Source: Adenophora triphylla var. japonica (lineage: Eukaryota > Streptophyta > Magnoliopsida > Asterales > Campanulaceae). From it: a DNA stretch of 64,000 bases. The position numbers were made by a program, and so were the translations under genes. Below are positions 11,121 through 22,500 of the stretch, piece after piece; the stretch's first letter is position 1, and every line of letters begins with the position of its first letter. Location: the NCBI GenBank assembly GCA_022495995.1, contig JAFEMH010007532.1, forward strand, positions 1-64,000, in the 5' to 3' direction. Under the pieces are notes generated by a model. That model had not been told where the DNA came from, did not search any database, and worked only from the letters and a program-made list of their open reading frames with translations.

Positions 11121-12230
11121 GGTTGTGAGACCAAGATGTGTCTCACATCCTCTAACACATCTGTAGATTAGTTTAAGCGAAAAAAAAAATCATAAGAAGA
11201 AAAATCCAAAAATATCATGCATTAGCACGAAATTTCTCAGTGTGGTCACTTGTGAGTCTTCATCTTTGACATTATTTTTTATCACTTAATTGTGAGTATT
11301 TCCTGTCCATGTAATCTTTTGATTACTTGGTATAACCTTCCTAGGTATCTCACAGTGGGTGCTAAAAGAAAAAAAAATATATATATGTGTGAGAAACAGC
11401 TACTTCACCCTTAGTATGAAGCCATACCATTGTGATCAAGTGATTTTCATAAGAAAACTTGAAGTCAAACTTGATAAGATCATTGGGAAAAAGGGCTATC
11501 TTTGGGATCAAGTAAAGTGAAAGCTACTCACATTGCAAAAATCCACAACAAAAAATTGGTGGATGCATCCTAGAGGCTGTGCAGATTGGATTATTGCTCA
11601 TTGACTTTTTGTGATCTAAATGTGTCCCCATTTGTGACTCACATCCTATGCCACATCCATAAGCTGAGAATATTTCCTTCACCTGTGTGTTTGCATCATG
11701 TTAGGCATATTGCATTTTTTAGGACATATAGGAGCTTTGTAAATATGTTAGTTAATTAATTTTCTCTCTTAATTCACTCCTTGATTATATAGGTTTTTGA
11801 TCTCCAATATCTTTCATGAAAAGAAAAGGTGTGTATCAATCCTTGTTTGAAAAGGTTGAAAAATTCTTTTGGGATTCTGTTTTAAATAAAGATATGCCGA
11901 AGTAATTTTTGTTTTCATAAAAATCTTACAAAATCTTGATTTATTTTAATCCCTTAGTTTCTTGGAAGGTGCTTGTGTGTTGTAACCTCAAAGGTTTTCT
12001 AGCCGTTGGAGGACTTCTAAGGATTTTGAGGTATGTTAAACCTCTTTAAAAAAGGATTCCTAATTTTAGTAGGAAAGGGGGAGCTGTGAGTATTTAATAT
12101 ACCTCACATCCGTCCCATCCCCCATAAACCTTGACAAAACCCTTTGTTCTTCCTCCTCTTTGCACACAATCTCACACACTTTGCATTAATTTCTCTTTGC
12201 CTGTTCAACCAACCCAAATCACTCTGTTAA
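11121..12230 (+). other. Sirevirus spacer between pol and envelope-like gene
   Basis: Non-coding stretch of 1.1 kb inside the element, T-rich, ending in AGGAAAGGGGGAGCTGTGAG near 12070-12090, a polypurine-like tract ahead of the extra ORF. No domain is visible. Confidence 0.6.
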
Positions 12231-14105
12231 ATGGCCGAGCATTCGAACATTAGAGAAGAAGATGTTCTTGACATTGTTCCGATTTCAATAGCAGAGAGGA
12301 TTCCATACTCCTAAACCACTGTAATCTCAAAGTTTCTTGCATTTCTCCTCTCCATCACCCTCGTCGATCCAACAATGGAAGCTTCTTCTCCCAAATCTCC
12401 GTCATTGGAACCCGTGGTACATTTCAACAGATGAAAACCCTAAAGCTCCATCCTCTCCGGTGATCCCACCATCGGATGTCGCCATTGCTGAGGAACCTTC
12501 TTCAACTAAGAAGAGGAAGTTGTCTCAAGTAAAACCCCCAAAGTCTGCTACAACTCCGGTCCCCCAGCGTGCTCTTCGTCGATCTGGTAGGGTTCGCAAG
12601 CTGTCAGAGTCTGACAAAGCCAAGAACCTAAAAAAGCCTGGCGGGAAATCTTCAACTGCTATTGTTCTTGAAGAAGAAGAAGAAGATGAGGTAATAATTC
12701 CTCTTGTCAGGACTAGGGCTAAATCGTCTATTCCCCCTTCCTCTGTTAGTAGTCCTGCTATTACCCCTTCTGTGGTTGTTCCCCTTGTTGAATCAGTTAT
12801 TCCTGTTGATACTCCCCATGTTGAACCTTTGATCCCTGTTGAGGCCCAATTTGTTCCCATGCAGAGTCTGTTGAGCCAATTGCTCCTATTTCTCCCCTAA
12901 TTTCATCTGATCCCATTATCCCCACTATTGTTTCACCTTCTAAGGATAATGTGTCTGCTCCTGTTGTTGAATCCTCTGTTCCCTTGGTCTCTAGTCCTGT
13001 TGAGGACTTTATATCCTTTAGTGATGAAGAGCCCTTAGCTAAAATTTTAATGGATTTAAAGGGTAAGAAAAAGATGGCTGCAACTGACTTAGAGCCTTTT
13101 GATGATGAAACTGACTCAAGTTCAGATGATGATGAAATGCTTTGCCTCAGATGAGAACTAAAAGCTAGGAAGAGAAGAACTTGATCAGGAAAAAGAAGAC
13201 CAAGAAATTGATTCCACTGATGCTGATGACACTGAGGTTGAACCCATTATTGTTCCATTCCCTGTGAAGGATGTGTCTAAGGATGTGCCCACATCTAGAC
13301 GCACATCTACTCGAAAGAAAGCTGAACAGGTATGTCATCTTCTTTCTCTGGTCTCTACCCCCAAACCCTTTTCCAAAAGTTTTTATCCAAAAAGGCTGGC
13401 GATAGGTTTACTTTAATTTCCTCTAAAGCCTTTGTTGTTGAGATGAAAAGGGATAGGGAGACTTTTGCTAAACTTGGTATGGACAAGTTTTTTGAGGAAA
13501 GAGGATTATTCTTGACTGTGGACCATCCCCTTCCCTTCTACCCCAAATTGGTTTATGAGTTCTATGCAAATCTGCCTAAGGGATTAGATAAAACTTATCC
13601 TCATTCTCCTGGTGTTTATGTTAGAGGAGTATTTGTTCCTTTTACCCCTTCTATCATCAATGATTTTCTTGGGTTGTATGATCATTTGGATAATGTGGTT
13701 TCTATTGAGGATGATGATCTTGTGTCTGCAATTACCCATGGCAAGGTAACCTCTTGGCCAGTAAAGCCTAAAGATTTAGGGAGTGGCTCTTTATCCTCCC
13801 TTTACTGTTTTCTCCACACTATCTTAGTTGCAAATCTTTGCCCCTCAAATAACAAAACCTCTGTCACTAGGGTGCAAGCTGATCTTCTGTATAGATTGGG
13901 AATTAAGAGGCACATTAATTTTGGGGAATTTATCTTTAGGAAAATTTGTGATTATGGTGAGTCTCCATCCAAGAAATGGTCATTACCTTACCCTTCCTTG
14001 ATATCCCAAATTCTCATTGCCAATGGGGTAAAGGCTGAAAAAGGAGAAGAAAGAGTTGATAATTTTGCCTTATTTAAGGAATCCAAAACTCTGTTAGACC
14101 ACTAA
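12231..14105 (+). pseudogene. Envelope-like protein gene of Sirevirus type
   Basis: This is the additional ORF typical of the Sire lineage, of unproven function. ATG at 12231 opens an acidic N terminus that is soon frameshifted. The middle (12337-13154) is Pro/Ser/Val-rich, with a basic patch (RRSGRVRKL) and an acidic run. The last part (13332-14105, 257 residues, open) resembles the conserved plant 'putative transposon protein/envelope-like' domain: RFTLISSKAF, a RGLFLTVD block, VYEFYANL, VRGVFVPFTPSIINDFLG and VTRVQADLLYRLG. No signal peptide or clear membrane helix is seen. At least three frame changes break it. Confidence 0.7.
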
Positions 14106-14742
14106 GCAAAGGCATGTTGATCTCCCCTGTGGGTACCTCTCCCGAAATTACTTTACCGGATGTGGATACATCCGAACCCACGCTGTAGCTCCATTTGATG
14201 TTCGAGATGAAGGATTTAGATGCTTTGAGATTGCAGTCTTTGAAGCTCAAGCTCAAGCCTCCACGCCCATGCCAACAACCTTAAAGCACTTAAGGATAAT
14301 CTTCTCAAATGGCATGCTTCACTTTCGCTCAAAAAGGGGAGATGCGATGCGTCTTCTTTGCTTTTGGAGGAGATAAAGTTTGGAACACCTTTGTGTGTGC
14401 GCTACTAGTTGGAGGGGTGGGAACTTTAACTTAGGGGGAGAAAAGTTTTTGAATTGATGGTTTTTAAAGACAATTTTAATTTTCTGTTTTAGTTTGTTAG
14501 TTTCTAAACAATGGTTTGTAATAGCTTTAATTAGGATATTTCTGAATGGTTTTTGCTTTTGCTTAATGAACTGCTAGTATTCTGTTCTAATTCTGTTTTG
14601 CAGTTTTTATGTGTGGATGTGTATACACATCTGGACACACATCCATTCAGGGGGAGTTATGTATTTCTATATTCTGTGGTCATAATATTATGTTTGTTAT
14701 AAATCTTTGGTTTTGACCAGAAAGTCCAAAATAGGGGGAGAT
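14106..14742 (+). other. Sirevirus 3' untranslated part with repeated polypurine tracts
   Basis: Between the envelope-like ORF and the 3' LTR the AGGGGGAG motif recurs near 14431, 14650 and directly before the LTR (14732-14740). Repeated tracts of this kind upstream of the 3' LTR are characteristic of Sireviruses; the last is the likely plus-strand primer. Confidence 0.7.
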
Positions 14743-15513
14743 TGAAAACGTGAGTTTTTGGGAACATATTTATGTTTCCTTATTTAATTTGTCTTCTATT
14801 ATGGTAAGAAGATTTTGAGACTTTCATGGAGATTTATAAGTATCTTACGTTTATTAAGAGATTGTAATTATGTAAATATCTTTTATTTATGTACATAGTT
14901 TTATATTAGGACTAACCTACTAATATTTGATTTCCTTGTGAGTGTGTTATATGTTTTCATATAGGAAAAGGAATCTCACAATGGAAGAGGTCGATTGCAT
15001 GAAGATCTTCTCAATGATGCATTATAAATACAAGGCATTCAGCACAAAGAGAAGTGACGATTTTAGAGAGAAAAACATACATACTTCATAGCTTTCGATT
15101 GAGTTATGTTTAGGTTGTAGCTTTGCAGCTTACATCCGTAACTCACATCTAGGTTTTCATAAAGTTCTCTTGTTTTACTTCTGATTGAATAAGTCCTACT
15201 TGGGAAAGGGGAGTTGTTCATATCATAGAAGGTGATTAGAACTTGTTTAGTATTTTCATATTTTAGTTTTTCACTTATTTGTTTTTGTAAGAAACATAAG
15301 TTTTTATAGTGAAAGGTTTTTGGGCGTAAGCCTAGTTTGCGATCACACGGATCGGTAAGCGTATATAACTCTTGAGTTATTGCATTTTATTTACATTTAA
15401 TTGTTTTATTCCGCTGCATTATCTGTGGATGTGTGGACAGTTGTGAGACACATCTGTACTCACATCCTTTGCCTATTGCCTGATCCAAGTTTCCTAGCTA
15501 CACGAAACTTTCA
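14743..15513 (+). repeat. 3' LTR of the Sirevirus-type element
   Basis: Partner of 5146-5910, starting TGAAAACGTG and ending GAAACTTTCA, followed by the target duplication GTTAA at 15514-15518. Confidence 0.92.
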
Positions 15514-15578
15514 GTTAACTTTTCTATTCTTTTTCTTTTTTTAAGTTTTTGATATCCAGATTCACATTTTCTAACCAT
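15514..15578 (-). pseudogene. First codons of the hAT transposase, cut off by the Sirevirus
   Basis: On the minus strand an ATG at 15578 opens MVRKCESGYQKLKKRKR followed by IEKL, then the GTTAA duplication, after which the frame resumes at 5145 with TQSQKGALDKF. The basic start and QKGALDKF block are typical of TTF/ZMYM1-type hAT proteins. A likely 3' splice site (TTTAG) lies just before the ATG. Confidence 0.75.
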
Positions 15579-16193
15579 AGCTAAATATATGAAAAAAACA
15601 ACAAAATAAAATTAAGTACAAATTAAGGAGCGAATCAACCTGAATGGGTGTCGGTCTGTCGGAGAAGCGAATAAATCAACCGGAGAATTGTTGAATACTT
15701 GAGTCTTGAATTGAATCAACCTGATTTCACGTCGTCAAATTCCAATCGGCAATCAGAGATTCAGAACATGAAATTCACCATCAAACAATAATATCAAAGA
15801 ATTACCATTTACCAGATCTGAAGCCTCGCCGTCGACGGAGAGAAGAGGACGCCTGGGGGTGGAGACGGTCTCGATTGAGAGAGAAATGGCGTCGGAGGTC
15901 TCGATTGAGATTTGAGAGAGAAGTTGATGAGATCGGAGCAGCGAGAAGCGAGAAGCGAGAATTGGAGTCGCCGTCCGTCGCCGGAGGAAGACGAGAAGGC
16001 CTCGTCTCGATTGAGACTCTCAATTTGAGAGAGAAGTTGAGGACTGAGGAGATCGATCGAATTCGGAGAGAAGACGCAAAACTGGAGAAGGCGAAGGGAT
16101 CCTAGTCTAACGTATAAAAAAAAAAATTGGGCCCCCTTCACAATTGGGGCCCTGTGCGGTTGATCATGTTAGACCGGTCCAAAGGCGGGCCTG
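15579..16193 (-). other. 5' leader and probable intron of hAT copy 1
   Basis: From the hAT end at 16193 inward: a GGGCCC-containing subterminal stretch, a T-run, a C/T-rich leader (16080 to 15810) and, at about 15808, GGTAAATG, a possible 5' splice site leading to the TTTAG site before the ATG. The leader is clearly similar to 19124-19383 of hAT copy 2. Confidence 0.6.
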
Positions 16194-16474
16194 CCTCCCT
16201 CCGTTCCATTGATAGCTTCACTTTTTATCAAAACGGATATTCAGTTAAAAGCTTCACCTTTCCTAAAATGACAAAAAAAATTTACTATTTCACCCACTCA
16301 TTCTCTTTCCTATTTCACTTTTATACTCACAATACTTTTCAAATTTACTATTCTCTCAACTCATTCTCTCTCCTACTTTACTTTTACATTCACAACACTT
16401 TCTTCACTTACCTTTTTCCTTAATTTGCGTGTCATGTTCAAAATTGTGAACTTATAAACGGGACGGAGGGAGTA
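16194..16474 (+). mobile_element. Right part of the Stowaway-like MITE split by hAT copy 1
   Basis: It starts in the duplicated CCTCCCTC, continues CGTTCCATTGATAG, contains the CTCATTCTCTCTCCTAC core shared by the other MITEs, and ends GGGACGGAGGGAGTA. With 4734-4746 it makes one element of about 286 bp with TA at both ends. Confidence 0.85.
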
Positions 16475-18292
16475 TTTAAAAAATAAAAATAAAAAAATTA
16501 ACTTTTTGTTTTTTTTTTTTAATAATTTTTGATGATCTAGTTATTGCAGCTTTGACCAAATAACTAGGAAAATAATTATCCTAATCAAATTTAAAATGTG
16601 GTATTGATACATCATAGAATATAATATCAATGATAATTTATAATTTAATCGAATAAATGAATTGCAAATTATTAGTCAAAGTTCGCTGAAATTAAGCTTT
16701 AAAAATCAAATAATACTATCATTTATTGAATGGAAGAAGTATTAAAATAATTTTACTATCTAAAAATGTAACATTTATTATGACGTGAGAAAATTAGTAA
16801 TATATGCAACGTAATTTATCCCTTCGTATCAAATGATATACTACCATACTTGTGGGCAGGGCGTGTTTGGTGTGTTTGCAGGGCATTTGCAGAGATTAAG
16901 AAAAGGTGAGTATCGAGTCTTTGAGTGCAAAAGACGACGTTCTTTCTCCAAAGAGGATGAATGCGTCTTTTTATTGTGATAGAGGGATGGAACAATTCTC
17001 GCGGGAGATCATTCTGACATTTCAAGACCGCGTTATGGTATTGGAGGTTACATTAGGGGGTTTGGGATAACCAGCCGCAACTGACAACAATCGGGACAAA
17101 ATTGCCCCTATCACCAACGCATTGCCGATCGACTAGCTTGAGTGTTCGATCGGGCTGCTCGTGGGTGCACTCGAGTGGTAGGTAGAAGGAATTTTCATTT
17201 GTGCAGTGGGTGCACTAATATTGGTGGATGCAGGTTAAGGCGTGAATGTCAACAGGTGAGTTAGTTTACTGGCTTTTTTGATTTTATTTCTGGTGGTGAT
17301 GATGATGTTTGAATAGTAATAGCGGTTTAATATTGGTTGTCGTATTTGTAATAAACTTATTGATTATTTTACAGATTTATATTTAACTTGATTTGATTTG
17401 GGATGAATTTGATTGTCAACATTTCTTTAGAATTTTACCAGCTCATTTGCACATCACCGTTTCGTTAAAAAAATTAACACTATTAGTTAAAAAAGAAATT
17501 GCTTTCATTATTATAAAACTATTTCAAAAGTACGTCACATTTTTTATACACTAAAAAGTATGTTACATTATTTGTTACAAATAACTATAATACATTGCAT
17601 ATGTTGTTGGTAGTTTGGCCGATAGACACTTATTATTAATATTATTATAAAGAGGACTAAGGTTTGTTGCGTGTTGATGAACATGTGGAATGTGAGATTT
17701 GGAAGTGCTCCAGCAAGCCACTCTCGAATCCAAAGCTCCGATGGTAAAACATACTCCATTTGTCCCCTTTCAAATTAAATTTATTTTTCTTTTGATCTAT
17801 CTCATCTGAAGTCGTACTATCCAAAATGGCAAGCATCTTCATTATTCCTCACATTCACTATCTCTCACTTTATATTTGTACTCATATTATTAATCAACTT
17901 ACTATTTATATCACACATTCTCTCTGCTACTTTAATTTTCATAGTCACCAAACTGCTATGGTTTGATTCGTTTTGATTTAAACCGTTAAATTATGTGGTT
18001 CAAACAGCGGTACAGACCGTGGTTCAAACCATGGTTAGACTACGGTTCAAATCATGGTTTAGACTACTGTTCAAATCACGATTCAAACCGCAACTCATTT
18101 CTCATATTTATTTTAATTTTTCGTAATCTTGGAGGAAGAGCGAAAAGTGCGGGTGTTGAAAGAAAAGTTGGAGGAAGAGAGAGACTAGAGGAAGAAAGAG
18201 GTTGAAGGAAGAAAAACACTTTACAATATTCGATTGTGGAGATAACTTAGTTATTTATATTTCGCAATTACAATAACAAATGATGAAATTTA
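16475..18292. other. Intergenic stretch without recognised gene
   Basis: Mostly AT-rich. A more balanced part (16840-17270) has no frame I recognise. Short MITE-like CTCTC-rich traces occur near 17760-17940. Confidence 0.5.
17994..18100 (+). repeat. Imperfect short tandem repeat (GGTTCAAAC/CATGGTT type)
   Basis: Units of about 18-20 bases around GGTTCAAACCATGGTT recur five to six times with changes. A related stretch without clear periodicity is near 18975-19035. Confidence 0.6.
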
Positions 18293-18560
18293 TACTCCCT
18301 CCGTCCCAGCCGACTTAGGACTTTTTGCCATTTTGGGCGTCCCACCCGACTTAGGACGGCCCAAAATGGAAACCTTAAATCACTATTCTCTCCACTCATT
18401 CTCTCTCCTACATTATTTTAATACTCACAACACCATTATAATTTACTATTCCCTCCACTCATTCTCTCTCCTATTTTTAAATTACACTCACAACATTTAC
18501 CTTTTCCTTAATCCCCGTACCATTTCAAAAAATCCTAAGTCGGCCGGGACGGAGGGAGTA
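18293..18560 (+). mobile_element. Stowaway-like MITE
   Basis: Ends TACTCCCTCCGTCCCAGCC and GGCCGGGACGGAGGGAGTA, 268 bp. The terminal repeats extend inward (CGACTTAGGAC/CCTAAGTCGG). Confidence 0.9.
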
Positions 18561-18597
18561 TTAAATAAGATACACAACGTGGGTTAGGATTAGAACA

Positions 18598-18876
18598 TAC
18601 TCCCTCCGTCCCATAGATTTATGGACTTTTGGGTTTTGCACGGGGATTAAGGAGGAAATATTATATTGAAAGTGTTGTGAGTGTGAAAATAAAATATGAG
18701 AGAGAATGAGTGGAGAGAATAGTAAATTATAATGGTGATGTGAGTATTAAAATAATGTAGGAGAGAGAATGAGTGGAGGGAATAGTAAAGATTCCTTTCC
18801 AGTTAGGAAAAGTTAGATATTATTGTGGGACGCCCAAAATAGAAAGTTTACATATTATTGTGGGACGGAGGGAGTA
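18598..18876 (-). mobile_element. Stowaway-like MITE, opposite orientation
   Basis: Ends TACTCCCTCCGTCCCA and TGGGACGGAGGGAGTA, 279 bp. The internal GAGAGAATGAGTGGAG is the reverse complement of the core in 18293-18560, which lies 37 bp away. Confidence 0.88.
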
Positions 18877-19383
18877 TAATGTAAGTTTTTTTTATTGATC
18901 AAACAGTAAATTTTAATAAATATACGAAAATATTAAATAAAACACAAAATGAGGGTTAAGATTAGTTTATGTAATGTGATTTGGTCTTGCGGTTCGATTT
19001 GATGGTTCGTTCTCAAATCAAAACCATTTGGTTTTCCCTCCTTAATTTGAGTACATGGGAGCCCCATTTTACAAACAGATAATAAATTATATATTTTAAT
19101 TGACAACTTTAAAGGTCGAAACCCAGGCCCGCCTCTGGAGGTGTTCAACGTGAACAATTGCACAGGGCCCCAATTTTGAAGGAGGGCCCAATTTTTTTTT
19201 TTTTTAACCTTAATATCCCGTCTCCACTCTAGGCGTCCTCTTCTCTCTCCCCACATACAAATTCAGTGCCGCCTCCTCCGATCTCATCAACGATTCAACT
19301 TCTCTCTCAATCGTCGAGACCTTCTGGCTTCTCCGACGACACCAATTCTTTTCGTCTTCCTCCGGCGACGGCGAGGAGACTAG

Positions 19384-19898
19384 TGTTGGAATATTTTATG
19401 GACTTTACATATACTAGTATAATAAATAAAGTCTTTGGGCACATAGACGTATGTGCACTATAATTAATTGTATATGTCACATTAAATATTAAAGTATTTG
19501 GGCCTAATAAAGTGATCTACTAAAGTTGAAGGGGGCCCAAGTCATCTTTTATAAGTATGGGATCTATAATTAATATGTGTAGATACCTAAGGGGCCTAGT
19601 TGTTAATCTATAATGGGCTGACTAACATACTAGGTCATTATAAATATAGGGTTATGGTCCCCAATTGACCTACCTAGGTTTTATTCTCTTGATTCCCATT
19701 ATCAATTGAATTTCAAGAACCCTAAGGATCAATTGGAAGGCAATAATCGTTCATCAAGTCTTCATCAAAGGATTCTCAAGATATTGCTATGGATTCAGGT
19801 TTGTCTATCGTTCCATAATCTTTGATAACATGAAGCATGATTGTCCTAGAATAAATATTCCGCATCATTCTAGGGTTTATGTATAATTAATTCCATCA
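19384..19898 (+). repeat. 5' LTR of copia at 19384-26236
   Basis: Starts TGTTGGAATATTTTATGG and ends AATTCCATCA; 515 bp, with a TATA-like box at 19639-19646. Confidence 0.95.
19639..19646 (+). promoter_or_regulatory. Putative TATA box of the 515-bp LTR
   Basis: TATAAATA about halfway through the LTR, repeated in the 3' LTR. It is the likely core promoter. Confidence 0.5.
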
Positions 19899-19900
19899 AG

Positions 19901-19913
19901 TGGTATCTGAGCC
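19901..19913 (+). promoter_or_regulatory. Primer-binding site (tRNA-Met)
   Basis: TGGTATCTGAGCC lies two bases after the LTR and is a near-perfect match to the initiator tRNA-Met complement. Confidence 0.88.
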
Positions 19914-21227
19914 GTAATCTTGCTTCGTTGTTGGGATTATTTGGATCGAATTGACTTTTCTTGTTTATGATTTAATTCAACCAAAACCCGCTAAACCACC
20001 AAAATCAAGTATAGCAAATGACGGTGACCTTATTAGGGTTATTTCTCGCCGGTAATCTCCCAGAGAGAGTCCGTCGTCATTCGGTAATGCTTTTGTTAGG
20101 GTTCGAGTAGGAAATTGAAAGGAACCCTCAATGAGCCTCCAAGAAGAACAACCAAATTGACATTTTTTGAGGAGTCCTAGTACAGAACTGACACAGTAGT
20201 TTCATCATTGGCATTGGAGGGAGAGGTTTTATGATTGGTATTGCACGTGGGAATACAGATGACTCGTGGAAGAGATTTTAGAGTAACCAGCGGCATAAAA
20301 AGACCTTCAAGAGGCTGCTCATTCGTGGTTGTAGGCGGCAGAAATAAATCTTGAAAATAGTCACCCACTACAGTATAAACCAGCCGCCTGTTCCGAAACC
20401 AAAATTCCCTTCATCATTCTCGTATTTTGATTTTGATTTTGGTTGTGCGGTTCCGATTTTGGTTAATGATTTCTTTCCTCAATTGACTCGAAAAGAAGAA
20501 AAAAAGAAAAAAAAAAAACTCTTTTTTTTTTGATTTCTTGAATTTTGCTTCATCTTTTCCCTTTAACGTCGAGCCAGGCCGAGGGAAGGGATTCAGAATG
20601 GCCTCATGTGTTTATGCCATATGTATTGTGTTTTGTTTTTTGGTTTGTAATAATTATGTGTTATTTGAATTAAGTAAATATTATTTATTGAAATTATTAT
20701 TATGGACTTAATAATTTTAAATTTCAATAGTAATGTTTAATTTATGCCCATGTTTGAAATTACTTTGGGTTCGTTTATTCGAACACATCTTGTATTTTAT
20801 GTTATTAAATTTTTCGTAGCATGTTACCAAAGTAACCTCTCCTATGAAATATTTTTTAATTTAAAATACATGATTATTTGAAGTTTTAGCGTGTTTGTTT
20901 TTTCATGCGGGTAATGGTCGGCCCAAAGGAAGGCTATTATCCGCGTAAATTCAAATTCGTTTGTGGAGATAAATATGTAACAGTTATTAAGTGTCCATGT
21001 GAATATTGAGTCGGTCCAAAGAAAGGCTTGGTATTTGACAGGATTTTACTGTTAATATTTGATTTCTACATCAAGAAAATCACTTGCAAGTTAATTTTCT
21101 ATCCAAAGATTAAAATTAATGTTGCTTCGATTTTCTTGTAATGGGATTACTTTAATTTCAAACATTTATCTGCTTAAAGTTACATGTGAGCTCATTTGTT
21201 TTATTTTTGTTCTCTATTCAGTTAATT
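19914..21227 (+). other. Leader between primer site and gag of the 19.4-kb copia
   Basis: 1.3 kb without a conserved domain, longer than the usual copia leader. It contains A-runs near 20500 and AT-rich stretches. No second inserted element could be delimited. Confidence 0.5.
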
Positions 21228-22100
21228 CATCAGCTTCTAATGTATATGCTAACATCAACTCGATTCCCATGCTGAATGGGATGAATTTTAAGAGCTGGAA
21301 AGAAAATGTGCTGATTGTTCTGGGAGTTATGGATCTAGACCTTGCACTCGGGGAGCCAAAACCCGGCGGCGACTAGCACGAGTACATCTCAAGCTAAGAA
21401 GGATATGGAAAAGTGGGAACGCTCAAATCGCATGTGTCTTATGATCATGAAGAAAAGCATCCCGAATCATTCGAGGCGATATAGATGATGAGAAAGTTGC
21501 AATGACGTTCCTTACAGAGCTTGAAAAGCGTTTTGCTAAAAATGAAAGGGCGAGAAACAAGCACGCTTTTGCGTAATCTTGTTGCCATGAGGTATAAAGG
21601 TAAAGGGAACGTGCGTGAGTACATTATGGAGATGGCCAATTTGGCATCTAAACTTAAGGCTCTCAAGTTCGAGCTCTCGGATGACATGCTTGTTCATATG
21701 GTTTTGATCTCTCTTCCACCACAGTTTGGGCAATTTGAAGTAACATTCAATTGCCAGAAGGAAAAGTGGACTCTTAATGAGTTCATTTCACGTGTGTGCA
21801 AGAGGAATCAAGGTTAAAGTCCGAAAAAGGCTGAGAGTGCTCACTTTGCGGCTTCCTCTTCGGGCTATAACAAGAAAAGGAAGGCTAAAGAAACCTGCGG
21901 TCAATGAGCCAAAGAAAAAGCAACATAAAGTATCGAAGGGACAAGCTAAGGATTTAGCAACGTCAACGTCCAAGGGACAAGATAAGGATCCGAGGTTGTT
22001 TTTACGTAAGGAAACGGATCATATGAAGAGAGATTGCCCTAAATATCACGCATGGCGTGTAAAGAAAGGTATCTCTTGCTTTTGTTTGTTACGAGGTTAA
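21228..22100 (+). pseudogene. Copia gag, frameshifted
   Basis: Recognisable blocks in order are SIPMLNGMNFKSWKENVLIV, MRYKGKGNVREYIMEMANLA, LPPQFGQFEVTFNCQKEKW, and a decayed zinc-knuckle region ending DHMKRDCPKYHAWR near 22018-22055. These are the conserved blocks of plant copia Gag. At least three frames are needed, for example changes near 21375 and 21815. The true start codon is unclear. Confidence 0.8.
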
Positions 22101-22500
22101 TTTGGTTTCGGTGCCTAGACACGCTTGGTGGTTAGATTACGGTTCTTCTACTCACATCGGTGTGTCTATGCGGGGTTGCACTGAGCTAAAGCCAAGTGAT
22201 CTTTGAAAGATTCATCTATGTGGGGAACGGCAATTCTATTGAAGTTGAAGCAATCGGAACTTTTAGATTATTATTAAAGTCTGGATTTTATTTAGATTTG
22301 TATGAGACACGTATGTGGTACCGTCTTTTAGACGGAATTTGGTTTCCATTTCGCTTTGGACAAAGAAGGATTTACTTGTTCATTTGCAAATGGTGAATGT
22401 CGTTTCTCATATAATTCTAAGTTTATTGGATCTAGTACTTTGTCGGTTTATGATAATCTTTATATGTTGGATACTTTGTTGCTTCATATCATGAAAACTT
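22101..22500 (+). pseudogene. Copia protease region, decayed
   Basis: HAWWLDYGSSTHIGVSM near 22118-22170 corresponds to the active-site block (W..D.G...HI). The following spacer is broken by stops. Assigned from the motif and from its place between gag and integrase. Confidence 0.65.

Larger units (their letters stand above)
5146..15513 (+). mobile_element. Sirevirus-type Ty1/copia retrotransposon with envelope-like gene
   Basis: It has LTRs of 765 and 771 bp, a 5-bp duplication GTTAA (5141-5145, 15514-15518), a tRNA-Met primer site, gag, protease, integrase, RT and RNase H in copia order, then about 1.1 kb of spacer and an envelope-like ORF before the 3' LTR. Large size, the extra ORF and repeated AGGGGGAG tracts before the 3' LTR are hallmarks of the Sire lineage. 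All coding parts carry frameshifts. The LTRs differ by several substitutions and small indels, so it is not very young. Confidence 0.92.
4747..16193 (-). mobile_element. Non-autonomous hAT element (copy 1) interrupted by a Sirevirus
   Basis: The left end is CAGGATCGCCCCTAA, and the right end read inward on the minus strand is CAGGCCCGCCTTTGG. It is flanked by a perfect 8-bp duplication CCTCCCTC (4739-4746 and 16194-16201), the hAT signature. Subtracting the nested retroelement and its duplication leaves about 1074 bp. It holds a 5' leader, the first codons of a hAT transposase and its last codons; everything between is deleted, so it could move only with transposase from elsewhere. Its ends match the second hAT element at 19124-30208. 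Confidence 0.88.

Noticed and set aside
18333..18587. 84-codon frame
   Set aside because: It lies within a Stowaway-like MITE and reflects its C/T-rich composition; the same kind of frame recurs in the other MITEs (for example 60283-60495, 62594-62923).
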